From NCBI GenBank assembly GCA_029210545.1, contig JARGFV010000011.1, forward strand, positions 1 to 39,745: 39,745 bases of DNA. Direction: 5' to 3'. Below are positions 26,751-35,022 of this stretch, piece by piece. How positions within the stretch are numbered: position 1 is the first letter of the stretch; every line of letters starts with the position of its first letter. The position numbers and the translations under genes were made by a program. The notes below the pieces were generated by a model. It was not told the DNA's origin, searched no databases, and saw only the letters and a program-made list of their open reading frames with translations. This stretch comes from a bacterium. GTDB lineage: Bacteria; BMS3Abin14.

Positions 26751-26954
26751 TTGCCGAAGATCATTGCAATCTGGTTTTTTCTCCAGGTCCTCCTCAACAT
26801 CGTCATTGCCACCTACCTCTTCCTCCACCCGCCTGATGAACCGCCTTCCTGGTTCGATCGCCTGGACCTCACGGTCAATACCGGGATCAACCTGGCCCTA
26901 GGAGCCTGTCGGAGAACCCCATGCAGGCTCCTGGATATAGTTTTTCGGAAATAG
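26751..26954 (+). CDS. Possible small membrane protein, 3' end replaced by a REP element
   Basis: A TTG-initiated frame of 67 codons opens MPKIIAIWFFLQVLLNIVIA, continues TYLFLHPPDEPPSWFDRLDL and reaches NTGINLAL. This looks like a genuine one-span membrane protein. After that the frame reads the REP element (GACRRTPCRLLDI), so the native end seems lost. No family is recognised and no ribosome binding site is clear. It could be the remnant of a longer gene. Confidence 0.35.
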   Translation: MPKIIAIWFFLQVLLNIVIATYLFLHPPDEPPSWFDRLDLTVNTGINLALGACRRTPCRLLDIVFRK

Positions 26955-27108
26955 CATTTAGACCGAAAAGAACAAATATATGGCACATTTGGTAATTCAC
27001 TGGAGTTATTCACCGGTTTAATGCTCCTGCTTTCAAGAAAAGACCCAAAAAAGAGCTTTCCGAAAAACTTACAGCAGCGTGTCAAGAGGTTTTCCGACAC
27101 GCTGCTAG
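26899..27108 (+). repeat. Two-hairpin REP/MITE-like element, best preserved copy
   Basis: The left hairpin is AGGAGCCTG (26900-26908) with CAGGCTCCT (26924-26932). The right hairpin is AGCAGCGTGTC (27073-27083) with GACACGCTGCT (27096-27106), an 11-bp stem. Both outer edges carry CTAG (CCCTAGGAGCC on the left, GCTGCTAGG on the right). The interior is AT-richer and non-coding. The layout matches 8219-8378. A CGAAAAACTTA motif stands before the right hairpin and also before the copy at 39618. Confidence 0.75.
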
Positions 27109-27127
27109 GAACAATTCAGGGATAAAG

Positions 27128-27766
27128 CTATCCCCCGAACAAGCGTTCCCACCAGCCGAGCTTGACCTTCGCCGTCATCTCCAGGCGGGTCAATCCCTCG
27201 TCGATGACCGTCTCCCACGGGTAGTCCCAGGTGGCGGTTTTTCCCTCCACCACCGCCCCGGGGGCCTCAACAATCGAACCGGGTAAGGTCACGGAGAAGG
27301 TGACCCCCCGGTACCCTTCCATGTCCTTGCGGGCGTCCACCTTGTCCTGCTCCGTAGGTGCGCCCTCCCCGGTCTCGTAGAGCATGGTAAACACCTTCAA
27401 CGGACCCACTCGCTCCCAGGTGTAAGACCACATCCCCGTGGACAGGACGCTCACGTCGGAAAAGGAGTAGATCGCCTCCTCGAACACGCGGTAATCCTCC
27501 ACCCAGTTTGCGCATTGAACGACCTCGGCCCCGTGGATCTTCTCAAAGCCCAGTTCGGAGTTAGCGCACTTTGCCCTGGCCCGGCTCTCGACCTTCTCCG
27601 CCGCACCGCTAAAAGTGATCTGCTCGTGCTCGATGAGGGTCTTGATGGTCCCGGAACCGTCCTTTCCCAGGGTGACGTGCTGGGAGTAAGAGTAACAGCC
27701 TGCGAGCAGGCTGAGTGCTAAGAGAAGGGTGCTAAGTGCTAAGTGAGAACGCATCCGCCTTCGCAT
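27128..27766 (-). CDS. Lipoprotein of unknown function
   Basis: The 212-residue product has a lipoprotein signal ending in the lipobox LLAGC near residues 20-24, so it should be lipidated after Lgt and Lsp processing. The mature part begins YSYSQHVTLGKDGSGTIKTL and is beta-rich, with two cysteines in a CANSELGF and VVQCANW context. I do not recognise the family. The signal peptide HLALSTLLLALSLLAG is encoded by a reiterated CTTAGCACT word. Either ATG at 27766 or 27754 may start it; neither has a clear ribosome binding site. It lies downstream of trmJ and pcnB on the same strand. Confidence 0.65.
   Translation of the reverse strand: MRRRMRSHLALSTLLLALSLLAGCYSYSQHVTLGKDGSGTIKTLIEHEQITFSGAAEKVESRARAKCANSELGFEKIHGAEVVQCANWVEDYRVFEEAIYSFSDVSVLSTGMWSYTWERVGPLKVFTMLYETGEGAPTEQDKVDARKDMEGYRGVTFSVTLPGSIVEAPGAVVEGKTATWDYPWETVIDEGLTRLEMTAKVKLGWWERLFGG
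27714..27747 (-). repeat. CTTAGCACT word repeat inside the lipoprotein signal peptide
   Basis: On the + strand the words read TGAGTGCTAAGAGAAGGGTG and then CTAAGTGCTAAGTGAG. On the coding strand CACTTAGCACTTAGCACC encodes the HLALST part of the hydrophobic core. Such TTAGCACT reiterations are of the same kind as the intergenic word arrays elsewhere in the window. Confidence 0.65.
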
Positions 27767-28214
27767 AAAGCTACGGCGGACGTGGAAAACACCCTTCGGC
27801 CAAGCTCAGGGCAGGAAACGTAGAACGCAGAAAAAAACGCATGGGAACTCTTTTAAATGGGCTAAGTATTTCGAACCAGGTACTGGAAGCTAAGATCCCC
27901 TACCAGCGATTTTGTTGCGTCTGTCATTGCGAGTCACGCCGACTTGTCGCGGCGTAGTCACGCCTTTTGCGTGACGAAGACGGATGGCGTGACGAAGCAA
28001 TCCCGGGATCGCTTCACGCAGTTTCCGGTTCGCGATGACAAACGTTTGATTTCAGTTTGCGGCAATCAGCTTACAGCAGAGATCTTTTCACCTTCCACCC
28101 TTCGGCAGGCTTCCGACTTCGCTCTGGCGAGCTACGACGGACAGCCAGGGCCTTCGGCTTTCCACTTTGCACTCGATCTTCTCCTCCTTTCCCCTGCGTC
28201 CCCGCGTCCCCGCG
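27767..28214. other. Non-coding repeat region between lipoprotein gene and trmJ
   Basis: This 448-nt gap holds a CCCTTCGGCCAAGCTCAGGG phrase (27792), a GTCATTGCGAG element whose far end is the inverse CGCGATGACA (27924-28040) and, inside it, alternating CACGCC/GGCGTG palindromes. A CCCTTCGGCAGGCTTCC phrase (28098) and a GTCCCCGCGTCCCCGCGTC array (28197-28218) follow, the last of which supplies the trmJ stop codon. No gene is supported. Confidence 0.7.
27924..28040. repeat. GTCATTGCGAG ... CGCGATGACA dispersed element
   Basis: TGTCATTGCGAG on the left is answered by TTCGCGATGACAAACG on the right, with CGAAGCAATCCCGGGATCGC in the middle, itself a palindrome (AATCCCGGGATcgc). The GTCATTGCGAG...GAAGCAATC layout is a widespread dispersed bacterial repeat. 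Here the left arm is interrupted by CACGCC/GGCGTG palindromes, a variant form. Confidence 0.6.
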
Positions 28215-28979
28215 TCATGATCCGCGGTTACGTAGATGGTATAGAAAACGCCTGCAAATACCTCGTATCATTTTAACTTCTGCACTGTTTGGCTCCGCCC
28301 GGTTCACGAACTCCCTGAGCACCATCATCATGTGATCCGCGTTGTCCTCCCAGAGGAACCCCGTCTCGGTGAGAAGCTCCTGGATATGCCCGTACATCCC
28401 CTGCACATCCTCGAAGGAGGCGGACTCCGGCGCTCCGGCGGCGGCCGGCTCAGGGGATGCGGTGATAAGCAGGGTGTAAAGGGTAAGAGCCACCGCGTGG
28501 GACAGGTTGAAGCTCTCGACTTCGCCTGCCGTGGGAAGGGTGACGGTGGCGTGGCACAGGGTCAGGGCCTCGTTGGAAAGGCCGTGGTCCTCGGGGCCGA
28601 ACAGGATGGCGGCCTTTTCCGTGGCGGCCCGTTGAAGGATGCCGGGGGCCGCCTGGGCCACCTCCTGGAGATCCCGGTACTTGCGGTCACGACTTGTGGT
28701 GCCTACGAGGTACCGGGAGCCTGAGAGGCTGATGGCCTCTTCCAGTGTCGATGTAACGGGAGCGTTTTCAAGGATGGGAACGGCGGCCACGGCAAGCTTT
28801 CGGGCCGCTTCCCAATCGGAGGTCTTGGGTTCGGATATGATAAGGTGCTCGAAACCGAGGTTGGCCATGGCCCGTGCGGTGGCCCCGAGGTTCTCGGGAA
28901 TGCCCGTCCGGTGGAGGATGACGCTGAAGTTACTCTGAAATTTTGGGATGTCCCGGGGGACGCCCGGTTCTTGGGCCAC
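28215..28979 (-). CDS. TrmJ/SpoU-family RNA 2'-O-methyltransferase
   Basis: A SPOUT-fold methyltransferase that probably methylates tRNA or rRNA ribose, using SAM bound in the trefoil knot. The three SpoU motifs are present: NLGATARAMANLGF near the N terminus, ILFGPEDHGLSNEAL, and LPTAGEVESFNLSHAVALTL. The C-terminal helical part, with ELLTETGFLWEDNADHMMMV and the basic CRRFLYHLRNRG, favours TrmJ (Cm32/Um32 in tRNA). GTG 28979 is preferred because GGAGGAGAAGGC precedes it. It gives 254 residues and a 50-nt overlap with pcnB. A longer frame to 29099 lacks family support. Confidence 0.85.
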   Translation of the reverse strand: MAQEPGVPRDIPKFQSNFSVILHRTGIPENLGATARAMANLGFEHLIISEPKTSDWEAARKLAVAAVPILENAPVTSTLEEAISLSGSRYLVGTTSRDRKYRDLQEVAQAAPGILQRAATEKAAILFGPEDHGLSNEALTLCHATVTLPTAGEVESFNLSHAVALTLYTLLITASPEPAAAGAPESASFEDVQGMYGHIQELLTETGFLWEDNADHMMMVLREFVNRAEPNSAEVKMIRGICRRFLYHLRNRGS

Positions 28980-30264
28980 GCCTTCTCCTCCTCCGCGGTT
29001 TGGGCCTTTGCCCCTGCCGGAGCCCCTGTGGTTTCCTGTCCCCGGCGCTTCTGGGGTTATCACTCCTGGGCTTTTCGCCGCGGAGCTCTTCCCACTCACG
29101 GATCAGATCCCGACCCTTGTCGTCCCCTGCCGCGGCGATGGCGAAGAGGGTGAAGGCGTCTTCGAAATAGGCTTTTCTCAGGATGGTGCGGGGTTTGAAC
29201 CGGCCATCTTTCAGGCCGAAGAGGCGAGGCTGGGCGGCGAGGACCTGGCGGGCGAGGTCCTGGACCTTCCGGGGCACCTGGATCCGTTTGCAGGCGGGGG
29301 AGATGGTGTCACGCGCAAGGCCGGCATGGTCTTCGCCGGGGCTGCCCCTGTGGACGAATTCAAACAGGGGATAAAACAGGCAGGACATGATGAGCCACGG
29401 TTCAAGGGTCTGACCGGCCCTGAACCGCTTGTCCATCCTGGACAGAATGGAGGTGTAAGGTTCGATCCCCTCCATGCGGATGTGCTGGTCGATCTGGGGG
29501 AACAGGTGGGAGATCAGGCCGCTGTCCACAAGGCGTTCCATGGCCCGGGCAGCGGTGCCTCTCCCCATCATCCGGACGATCTCCTCGAGGATCCTGGGCA
29601 CGGCCCCTTCCCATATCATCTCCCCTTTGGACCGGATCAGCCGGTCGCTTTCCGGGTCCAGGGAAAAATCGAGAAGGGCCGCGAACCTCACTCCCCGCAG
29701 CATGCGGATGGGATCCTCCAGGAACCGGAGTTTCGGATCGCCGATGCAGCGGACAACCCCTTTCTTCAGGTCCTCGAGCCCCCCCATGTAGTCGATGATC
29801 GAGAAATCGGCGATATTGTAGAACAGGGCATTAACGGTAAAATCCCGCCGGAAGGCATCCTCCCCGGGGGTCCCGAAAGTGTTGTCGGAGGTAATGCGCC
29901 CGTCTTCGGTGCTGAAATCGGAGATGGTCCTGAAGGTGGAAACTTCGATGATCTTCCCGCCCTTGAAGTAGATGTGGGCCAGGCGGAACCGTCGGCCGAT
30001 GAGCCTGCAGTTGGAGAACAGCTTCCTTACCTCGTTGGGATGGGCCGAGGTGCTGATGTCGAAATCCTTGGGCTGGTTTCCGAGGAGAAGGTCCCTGACA
30101 CCGCCCCCCACCAGGTACGCGATGTGTCCCTGCCGGTGGAGACGATAAAGAACTTTGAGGGCATCCGGGTCGATTCGGGAACGGGACAGGCCGTGTTCGG
30201 CGCGTCCGATGACCTTCGGTTCCGGAACAGGTGATAATTTCTCAAAAGGTGTAGACATCGCCAC
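28930..30264 (-). CDS. pcnB: Poly(A) polymerase I (class II CCA-adding-like nucleotidyltransferase)
   Basis: PcnB adds 3' poly(A) tails that promote RNA decay. The 444-residue product carries the class II nucleotidyltransferase head: YLVGGGVRDLLLGNQPKDFD with the catalytic DxD, then RLIGRRFRLAHI and RRDFTVNALFYN, RFLEDPIRMLRGVRFAALLD. The C terminus is strongly basic (KPRRRRRRGPRTGRPPG), as in proteobacterial PcnB. ATG 30264 is the first in frame. A CCA-adding enzyme is the alternative, but the basic tail and length favour PcnB. It overlaps trmJ downstream. Confidence 0.87.
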   Translation of the reverse strand: MAMSTPFEKLSPVPEPKVIGRAEHGLSRSRIDPDALKVLYRLHRQGHIAYLVGGGVRDLLLGNQPKDFDISTSAHPNEVRKLFSNCRLIGRRFRLAHIYFKGGKIIEVSTFRTISDFSTEDGRITSDNTFGTPGEDAFRRDFTVNALFYNIADFSIIDYMGGLEDLKKGVVRCIGDPKLRFLEDPIRMLRGVRFAALLDFSLDPESDRLIRSKGEMIWEGAVPRILEEIVRMMGRGTAARAMERLVDSGLISHLFPQIDQHIRMEGIEPYTSILSRMDKRFRAGQTLEPWLIMSCLFYPLFEFVHRGSPGEDHAGLARDTISPACKRIQVPRKVQDLARQVLAAQPRLFGLKDGRFKPRTILRKAYFEDAFTLFAIAAAGDDKGRDLIREWEELRGEKPRSDNPRSAGDRKPQGLRQGQRPKPRRRRRRGPRTGRPPGHPKISE

Positions 30265-30277
30265 CTTATTAGGGGGA

Positions 30278-30333
30278 ATGAGAAATTATGTCAAGGATGC
30301 CAGATCCCTGGCATCCTTGACATAATTTCTCAT
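30278..30333. repeat. Perfect 26-bp inverted repeat with 4-nt loop
   Basis: The left arm 30278-30303 begins ATGAGAAATTATGTCAAGGA and ends TGCCAG. The loop is ATCC at 30304-30307. The right arm 30308-30333 is the exact complement. It begins 13 nt upstream of the pcnB start. The stem lacks a T-run on either side, so it is either a very strong RNA hairpin in the pcnB leader or a mobile-element remnant. Confidence 0.85.
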
Positions 30334-30642
30334 ATGGAAAAAATCCAGACAGGTCCGGAAGAGTCGGGTAACGTGTTACTGAGGGGGAACCATACCCGAA
30401 ATCCGCCGATTGAACCCCTCCGGTCGGGGTCCCGGCATCGATCAACAGTTCCTGACGCCGCCCGGACCCGTTCTTCGGACCGGGACCGAAAAAACGGCCT
30501 GTCAGGTATCCCGACCGGGGCAGAACAAAACCAATCGCGGGTTTCGGGTCTCCCTCCTCCCTGTATCGCATTGACACCAGCCGGTTCGTGGTTATTTTTC
30601 TCTTCTGAGATAGGAAGCCTTCATTTTAGTACTTAGGGAAAC

Positions 30643-30663
30643 CCCCCGGCTTTGCCGGGGGTA
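30643..30663. repeat. CCCCCGGC/GCCGGGGG palindrome
   Basis: CCCCCGGC (30644-30651), loop TTT, GCCGGGGG (30655-30662). It is bounded by A on the left and T on the right. The form ACCCCCGGCTTTGCCGGGGGT is a common short dispersed palindrome. Confidence 0.7.
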
Positions 30664-30697
30664 CATGACTAATCTTTACGGACAGTTGATGACCTTA

Positions 30698-30731
30698 TGC
30701 AAAAAGCCCGACAGGACTTTTGCGATGCTAT
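30698..30731 (+). repeat. Partial MITE end before dnaK
   Basis: GCAAAAAGCCCGACAGGACT followed by TTTGCGATGCTATCA resembles the right end of the rpoA-rplQ element (GCAAAAAGTCC ... GGACTTTTTGCGA). It is imperfectly palindromic and ends about 24 nt before dnaK. Confidence 0.55.
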
Positions 30732-30755
30732 CAGTAGTCAAGGAGGAAGACGACA

Positions 30756-32657
<1,902 letters not shown>

Positions 32658-32744
32658 ATAATAGACAGGGCGAGGGGGCGACTGAGCGACTAAGCGCCTG
32701 GAGTTTGCACCCAAAATCCGCAGAGCGTGATGAGTGACTGCAAG

Positions 32745-32785
32745 ACGGGCCCGGGGGTGATAAGTGTCCTCCGTGCCCGTTTTTA
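32745..32785 (+). terminator. Rho-independent terminator after dnaK
   Basis: ACGGGC (32745-32750) with GCCCGT (32775-32780) form the base of a stem extended by GGGGG and CCTCC, followed by TTTTT. It lies upstream of the preferred start of the next gene. Confidence 0.8.
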
Positions 32786-32853
32786 TGCTAAAGACAGCCT
32801 GTAGCTGCCAGCCACAGGCAAAAAACGGCACGTTAGCCACCACAGAGGGAACT

Positions 32854-33726
32854 TTGAGATCAGTAACCATAATAAAGGCGTTGTTCACCGGCGGCATCAG
32901 GAAAAGGACCAGTTCCCTGTCAATGATCGTTTTCCTGGCGATGCTGCCAACTGTGGTCTTTGCCGGCGTCAGCGACCGGGAGGTCGCGGTGGGAGATCTC
33001 CTTCCCGCACAGGTCCTGGAGCTGAAAGATGGAAACCGGTTCAACGTGCCCTCCGGGGAAGGGGTAACGGTTGTCCTGTTCTGGGCTACCTGGAGCCCGC
33101 GTTCCGCACCAGCTCTCGAGCTCTGGCATCGTTTCTCGGCCGCCTACCCGGATGAGCCCCTTCGCGTCGTCACAGTGAACTCTGAAAAGGACGGACTCGG
33201 TTCTACGGACCGGGCCGCCATCGACAGCTATGTCGAGGAGAACGGCGTCACCCTTCCCGTACACATCGACGAGGGTCTCGTGCTTTTCAATACCTACGCG
33301 GTCAAGGCCGTCCCCACCGTGTTCTTCCTTGACCGGATCGGTAAAGTTCTTTACAGGTATGCCGGTTTCCCCACCAGTGCGCCCCTGGATCTCCAGGAGG
33401 AACTGGAGATCAGGCTCGGCCTCCGGAAGCGGCAGACGGATCAGGAGGCCGCCTCCCGTGGAAAGCTGGCATACCAGCCGAAAAACAACGGGCTCCTCTA
33501 CTACAATATGGCCGTGCAGCTGAAGAAAAAGGGGTTTCCCATGAAGGCCCGCCAGAGGCTGTTGAAGGCGTTGGAGCGGGACCCCGAATACCTGGATCCG
33601 CTGCTGGCCCTCGAGGAGGATTTTTTCGCCGAGGGCAGGACCCCGGATTCGGAAAAGGCCCTGGGCGTGTTTCTCCTCGATAACGGTTTCACCGAACTTT
33701 CGAAACGGTACAGCGGGGGCAGATGA
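32854..33726 (+). CDS. Secreted thioredoxin-fold/TPR protein lacking the redox cysteines (paralogue 1)
   Basis: A TlpA/ResA-like thioredoxin domain follows a signal peptide (hydrophobic SMIVFLAMLPTVVFAG). The strand-helix motif reads VVLFWATWSPRSAPALEL, where redox-active relatives have WCxxC; both cysteines are serine (S81, S84). The cis-proline is kept (AVPTVFF, P154). The mature protein contains no cysteine. Residues from about 195 form TPR-like helices (KGFPMKARQRLLKALERDPE). TTG 32854 with AGAGGGAAC is preferred; a longer frame from 32764 reads through the terminator. Two close paralogues follow. It is probably periplasmic; its function is unknown and thiol chemistry is excluded. Confidence 0.8.
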   Translation: MRSVTIIKALFTGGIRKRTSSLSMIVFLAMLPTVVFAGVSDREVAVGDLLPAQVLELKDGNRFNVPSGEGVTVVLFWATWSPRSAPALELWHRFSAAYPDEPLRVVTVNSEKDGLGSTDRAAIDSYVEENGVTLPVHIDEGLVLFNTYAVKAVPTVFFLDRIGKVLYRYAGFPTSAPLDLQEELEIRLGLRKRQTDQEAASRGKLAYQPKNNGLLYYNMAVQLKKKGFPMKARQRLLKALERDPEYLDPLLALEEDFFAEGRTPDSEKALGVFLLDNGFTELSKRYSGGR

Positions 33727-33814
33727 CCCCCTGCCCCCCCCGGTCAGCCGATCGTTTTACGCAGCGTGACACGCTTCAGAAAGATCAGCTTTTCCTTCCC
33801 CGGAGGGGAACCAC

Positions 33815-33842
33815 CCAGAACCGGAAACCGGTTTTGGTTTTT
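33815..33842 (+). terminator. Terminator after paralogue 1
   Basis: CCAGAACCGG (33815-33824), loop AAA, CCGGTTTTGG (33828-33837) with one G-U pair, followed by TTTTT. A smaller TTCCCC/GGGGAA stem lies just before it. The following ~70 nt are AT-rich and could hold the promoter of paralogue 2. Confidence 0.75.
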
Positions 33843-33913
33843 CATTTCCTTTAAATGGTGATAAATTCAAATATTGTTTTACTGTGTGAAATTATTCTTT
33901 ACCTGAGAGGTCA

Positions 33914-34864
33914 ATGATGGTGGGTTTCATTCGAAAATCGGCACTGCTGATGACAGTGGTGATCATATCCACGCTGGCAGTCCCGGCCATCGGGCAGCCT
34001 GAAAGGGGCATCGAAGTGGGCCAGGGGATCGGGCCGCGGGAGATGAGGACCATCGAGCGGGAAAAGATCAATGTCCCCGATCCCGAGGGGCTCACCGTGG
34101 TCGTCTTCTGGGCCACCTGGAGCCCGCGGTCCGCGAAAGCGCTGGAGCTCTGGCAGCGTTTTGGCGCCCGGTACGCCGGGCACGGTGTCCGGGTGATCAC
34201 GGTCAACGCCGACAACCAGGATATGGGCCGGGAAGATGAGATCAGGATCCGGGATTACCTCGCTGAGAACAGCCTCTCCCTCCCGGTCATCATGGATGCC
34301 CGGCTCGATCTTTTTAACGAGATCGGGGTCATCGTCCTTCCGACATCCCTGTTTTTCAAGCCGGACGGGACCCTGGACTACAAGTACCCGGGTTTCCCTT
34401 CCAGCGCGGAACTGGATCTCCAGGAGGACCTGGAGAGCAGGCTTGGGATAGCGAAGGAACCCACACAGGAAGAGGCCGCCAGCCGCGGCAAGCTGGCTTA
34501 CCAGCCGAGGAACAACGCGCTTTTGTTCTTCAACATGGGTAAAATGCTCCACCGGAAAGGGTTCCCCGAAAAAGCCAGGGCCAAATATGTCGAGGCTCTG
34601 CAGAAGGATCCCGGGTACGCTGATCCGCTCCGCGCTCTTGAGGGTCTTTTCTTTGCCGAGGGAAGGACGCCCGAAGCCCAAGAGCAGCTCCGGAGCTTCC
34701 TGACGGCAAACGGTCTTGAAGGGGTCATTGAAAAGATCAGCCAGGGGGAGACCGGGCAAAAGGCAGCCGTGGCCGCCACCCCCGGTTCACCGCCGAAGGC
34801 TGAGACTGAAAAAGAGATCAGCCCCATGGAGCGTATGAGGCTGCTGATGGAGAAAGAAAACTGA
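33914..34864 (+). CDS. Secreted thioredoxin-fold/TPR protein lacking cysteines (paralogue 2)
   Basis: The 316-residue product has a signal peptide (SALLMTVVIISTLAVPAIG), then a TlpA-type domain with VVVFWATWSPRSAKALELWQ (S70 and S73 in the place of the redox cysteines). The cis-proline region is IVLPTSLFF. TPR-like helices follow around KGFPEKARAKYVEALQKDP, and a charged tail ends in EKEISPMERMRLLMEKEN. The whole chain has no cysteine. It is nearly identical to paralogue 3 over most of its length. ATG 33914 or the adjacent ATG 33917 may start it; GAGAGG lies upstream. Confidence 0.85.
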   Translation: MMVGFIRKSALLMTVVIISTLAVPAIGQPERGIEVGQGIGPREMRTIEREKINVPDPEGLTVVVFWATWSPRSAKALELWQRFGARYAGHGVRVITVNADNQDMGREDEIRIRDYLAENSLSLPVIMDARLDLFNEIGVIVLPTSLFFKPDGTLDYKYPGFPSSAELDLQEDLESRLGIAKEPTQEEAASRGKLAYQPRNNALLFFNMGKMLHRKGFPEKARAKYVEALQKDPGYADPLRALEGLFFAEGRTPEAQEQLRSFLTANGLEGVIEKISQGETGQKAAVAATPGSPPKAETEKEISPMERMRLLMEKEN

Positions 34865-35022
34865 GGCCTTGCCCCAGTTTTCTGAATATGGAATAGAGAA
34901 GTGGGGAGGTGGAATAGAACCTGCGCATTTCCTCTCCCTTCCCTATTCCTCATTCCCTCTTCCGGATTCTGTTTTTTGAAGCAGTCCCTTTTCCGATCGG
35001 TTAACAGGAGAGGCCAACCAGG

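Larger units (their letters stand above)
26285..27127. other. Repeat-rich spacer between lepB and the lipoprotein gene
   Basis: This 840-nt stretch contains, in order, the CT-rich palindromes, a CCCTTCGACGAGGCTC phrase (26461), GCAGAACGCAG words, the CGGAACC array (26700-26745), a possible short membrane ORF (26751-26954) and a two-ended REP element (26899-27108). Apart from the short ORF no protein is supported. Confidence 0.7.
30265..30755. other. Divergent spacer between pcnB and dnaK
   Basis: This 490-nt region carries a 26-bp perfect inverted repeat (30278-30333), about 300 nt with no recognisable gene or signal, an ACCCCCCGGC/GCCGGGGGT palindrome (30643-30663) and a partial MITE end (30698-30731) just before dnaK. 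Promoters for both genes must lie here, but I could not assign a convincing one. No CIRCE-type inverted repeat was seen. Confidence 0.65.

Noticed and set aside
26626-26901. A 91-codon + strand frame downstream of lepB
   Set aside because: It translates the CGGAACC word array (GTRNPERGTRN) and overlaps the better membrane frame at 26751.
30269-30636. Open frames of about 100 codons on both strands between pcnB and dnaK
   Set aside because: No family motif, no ribosome binding site, and one reads through the 26-bp palindrome.
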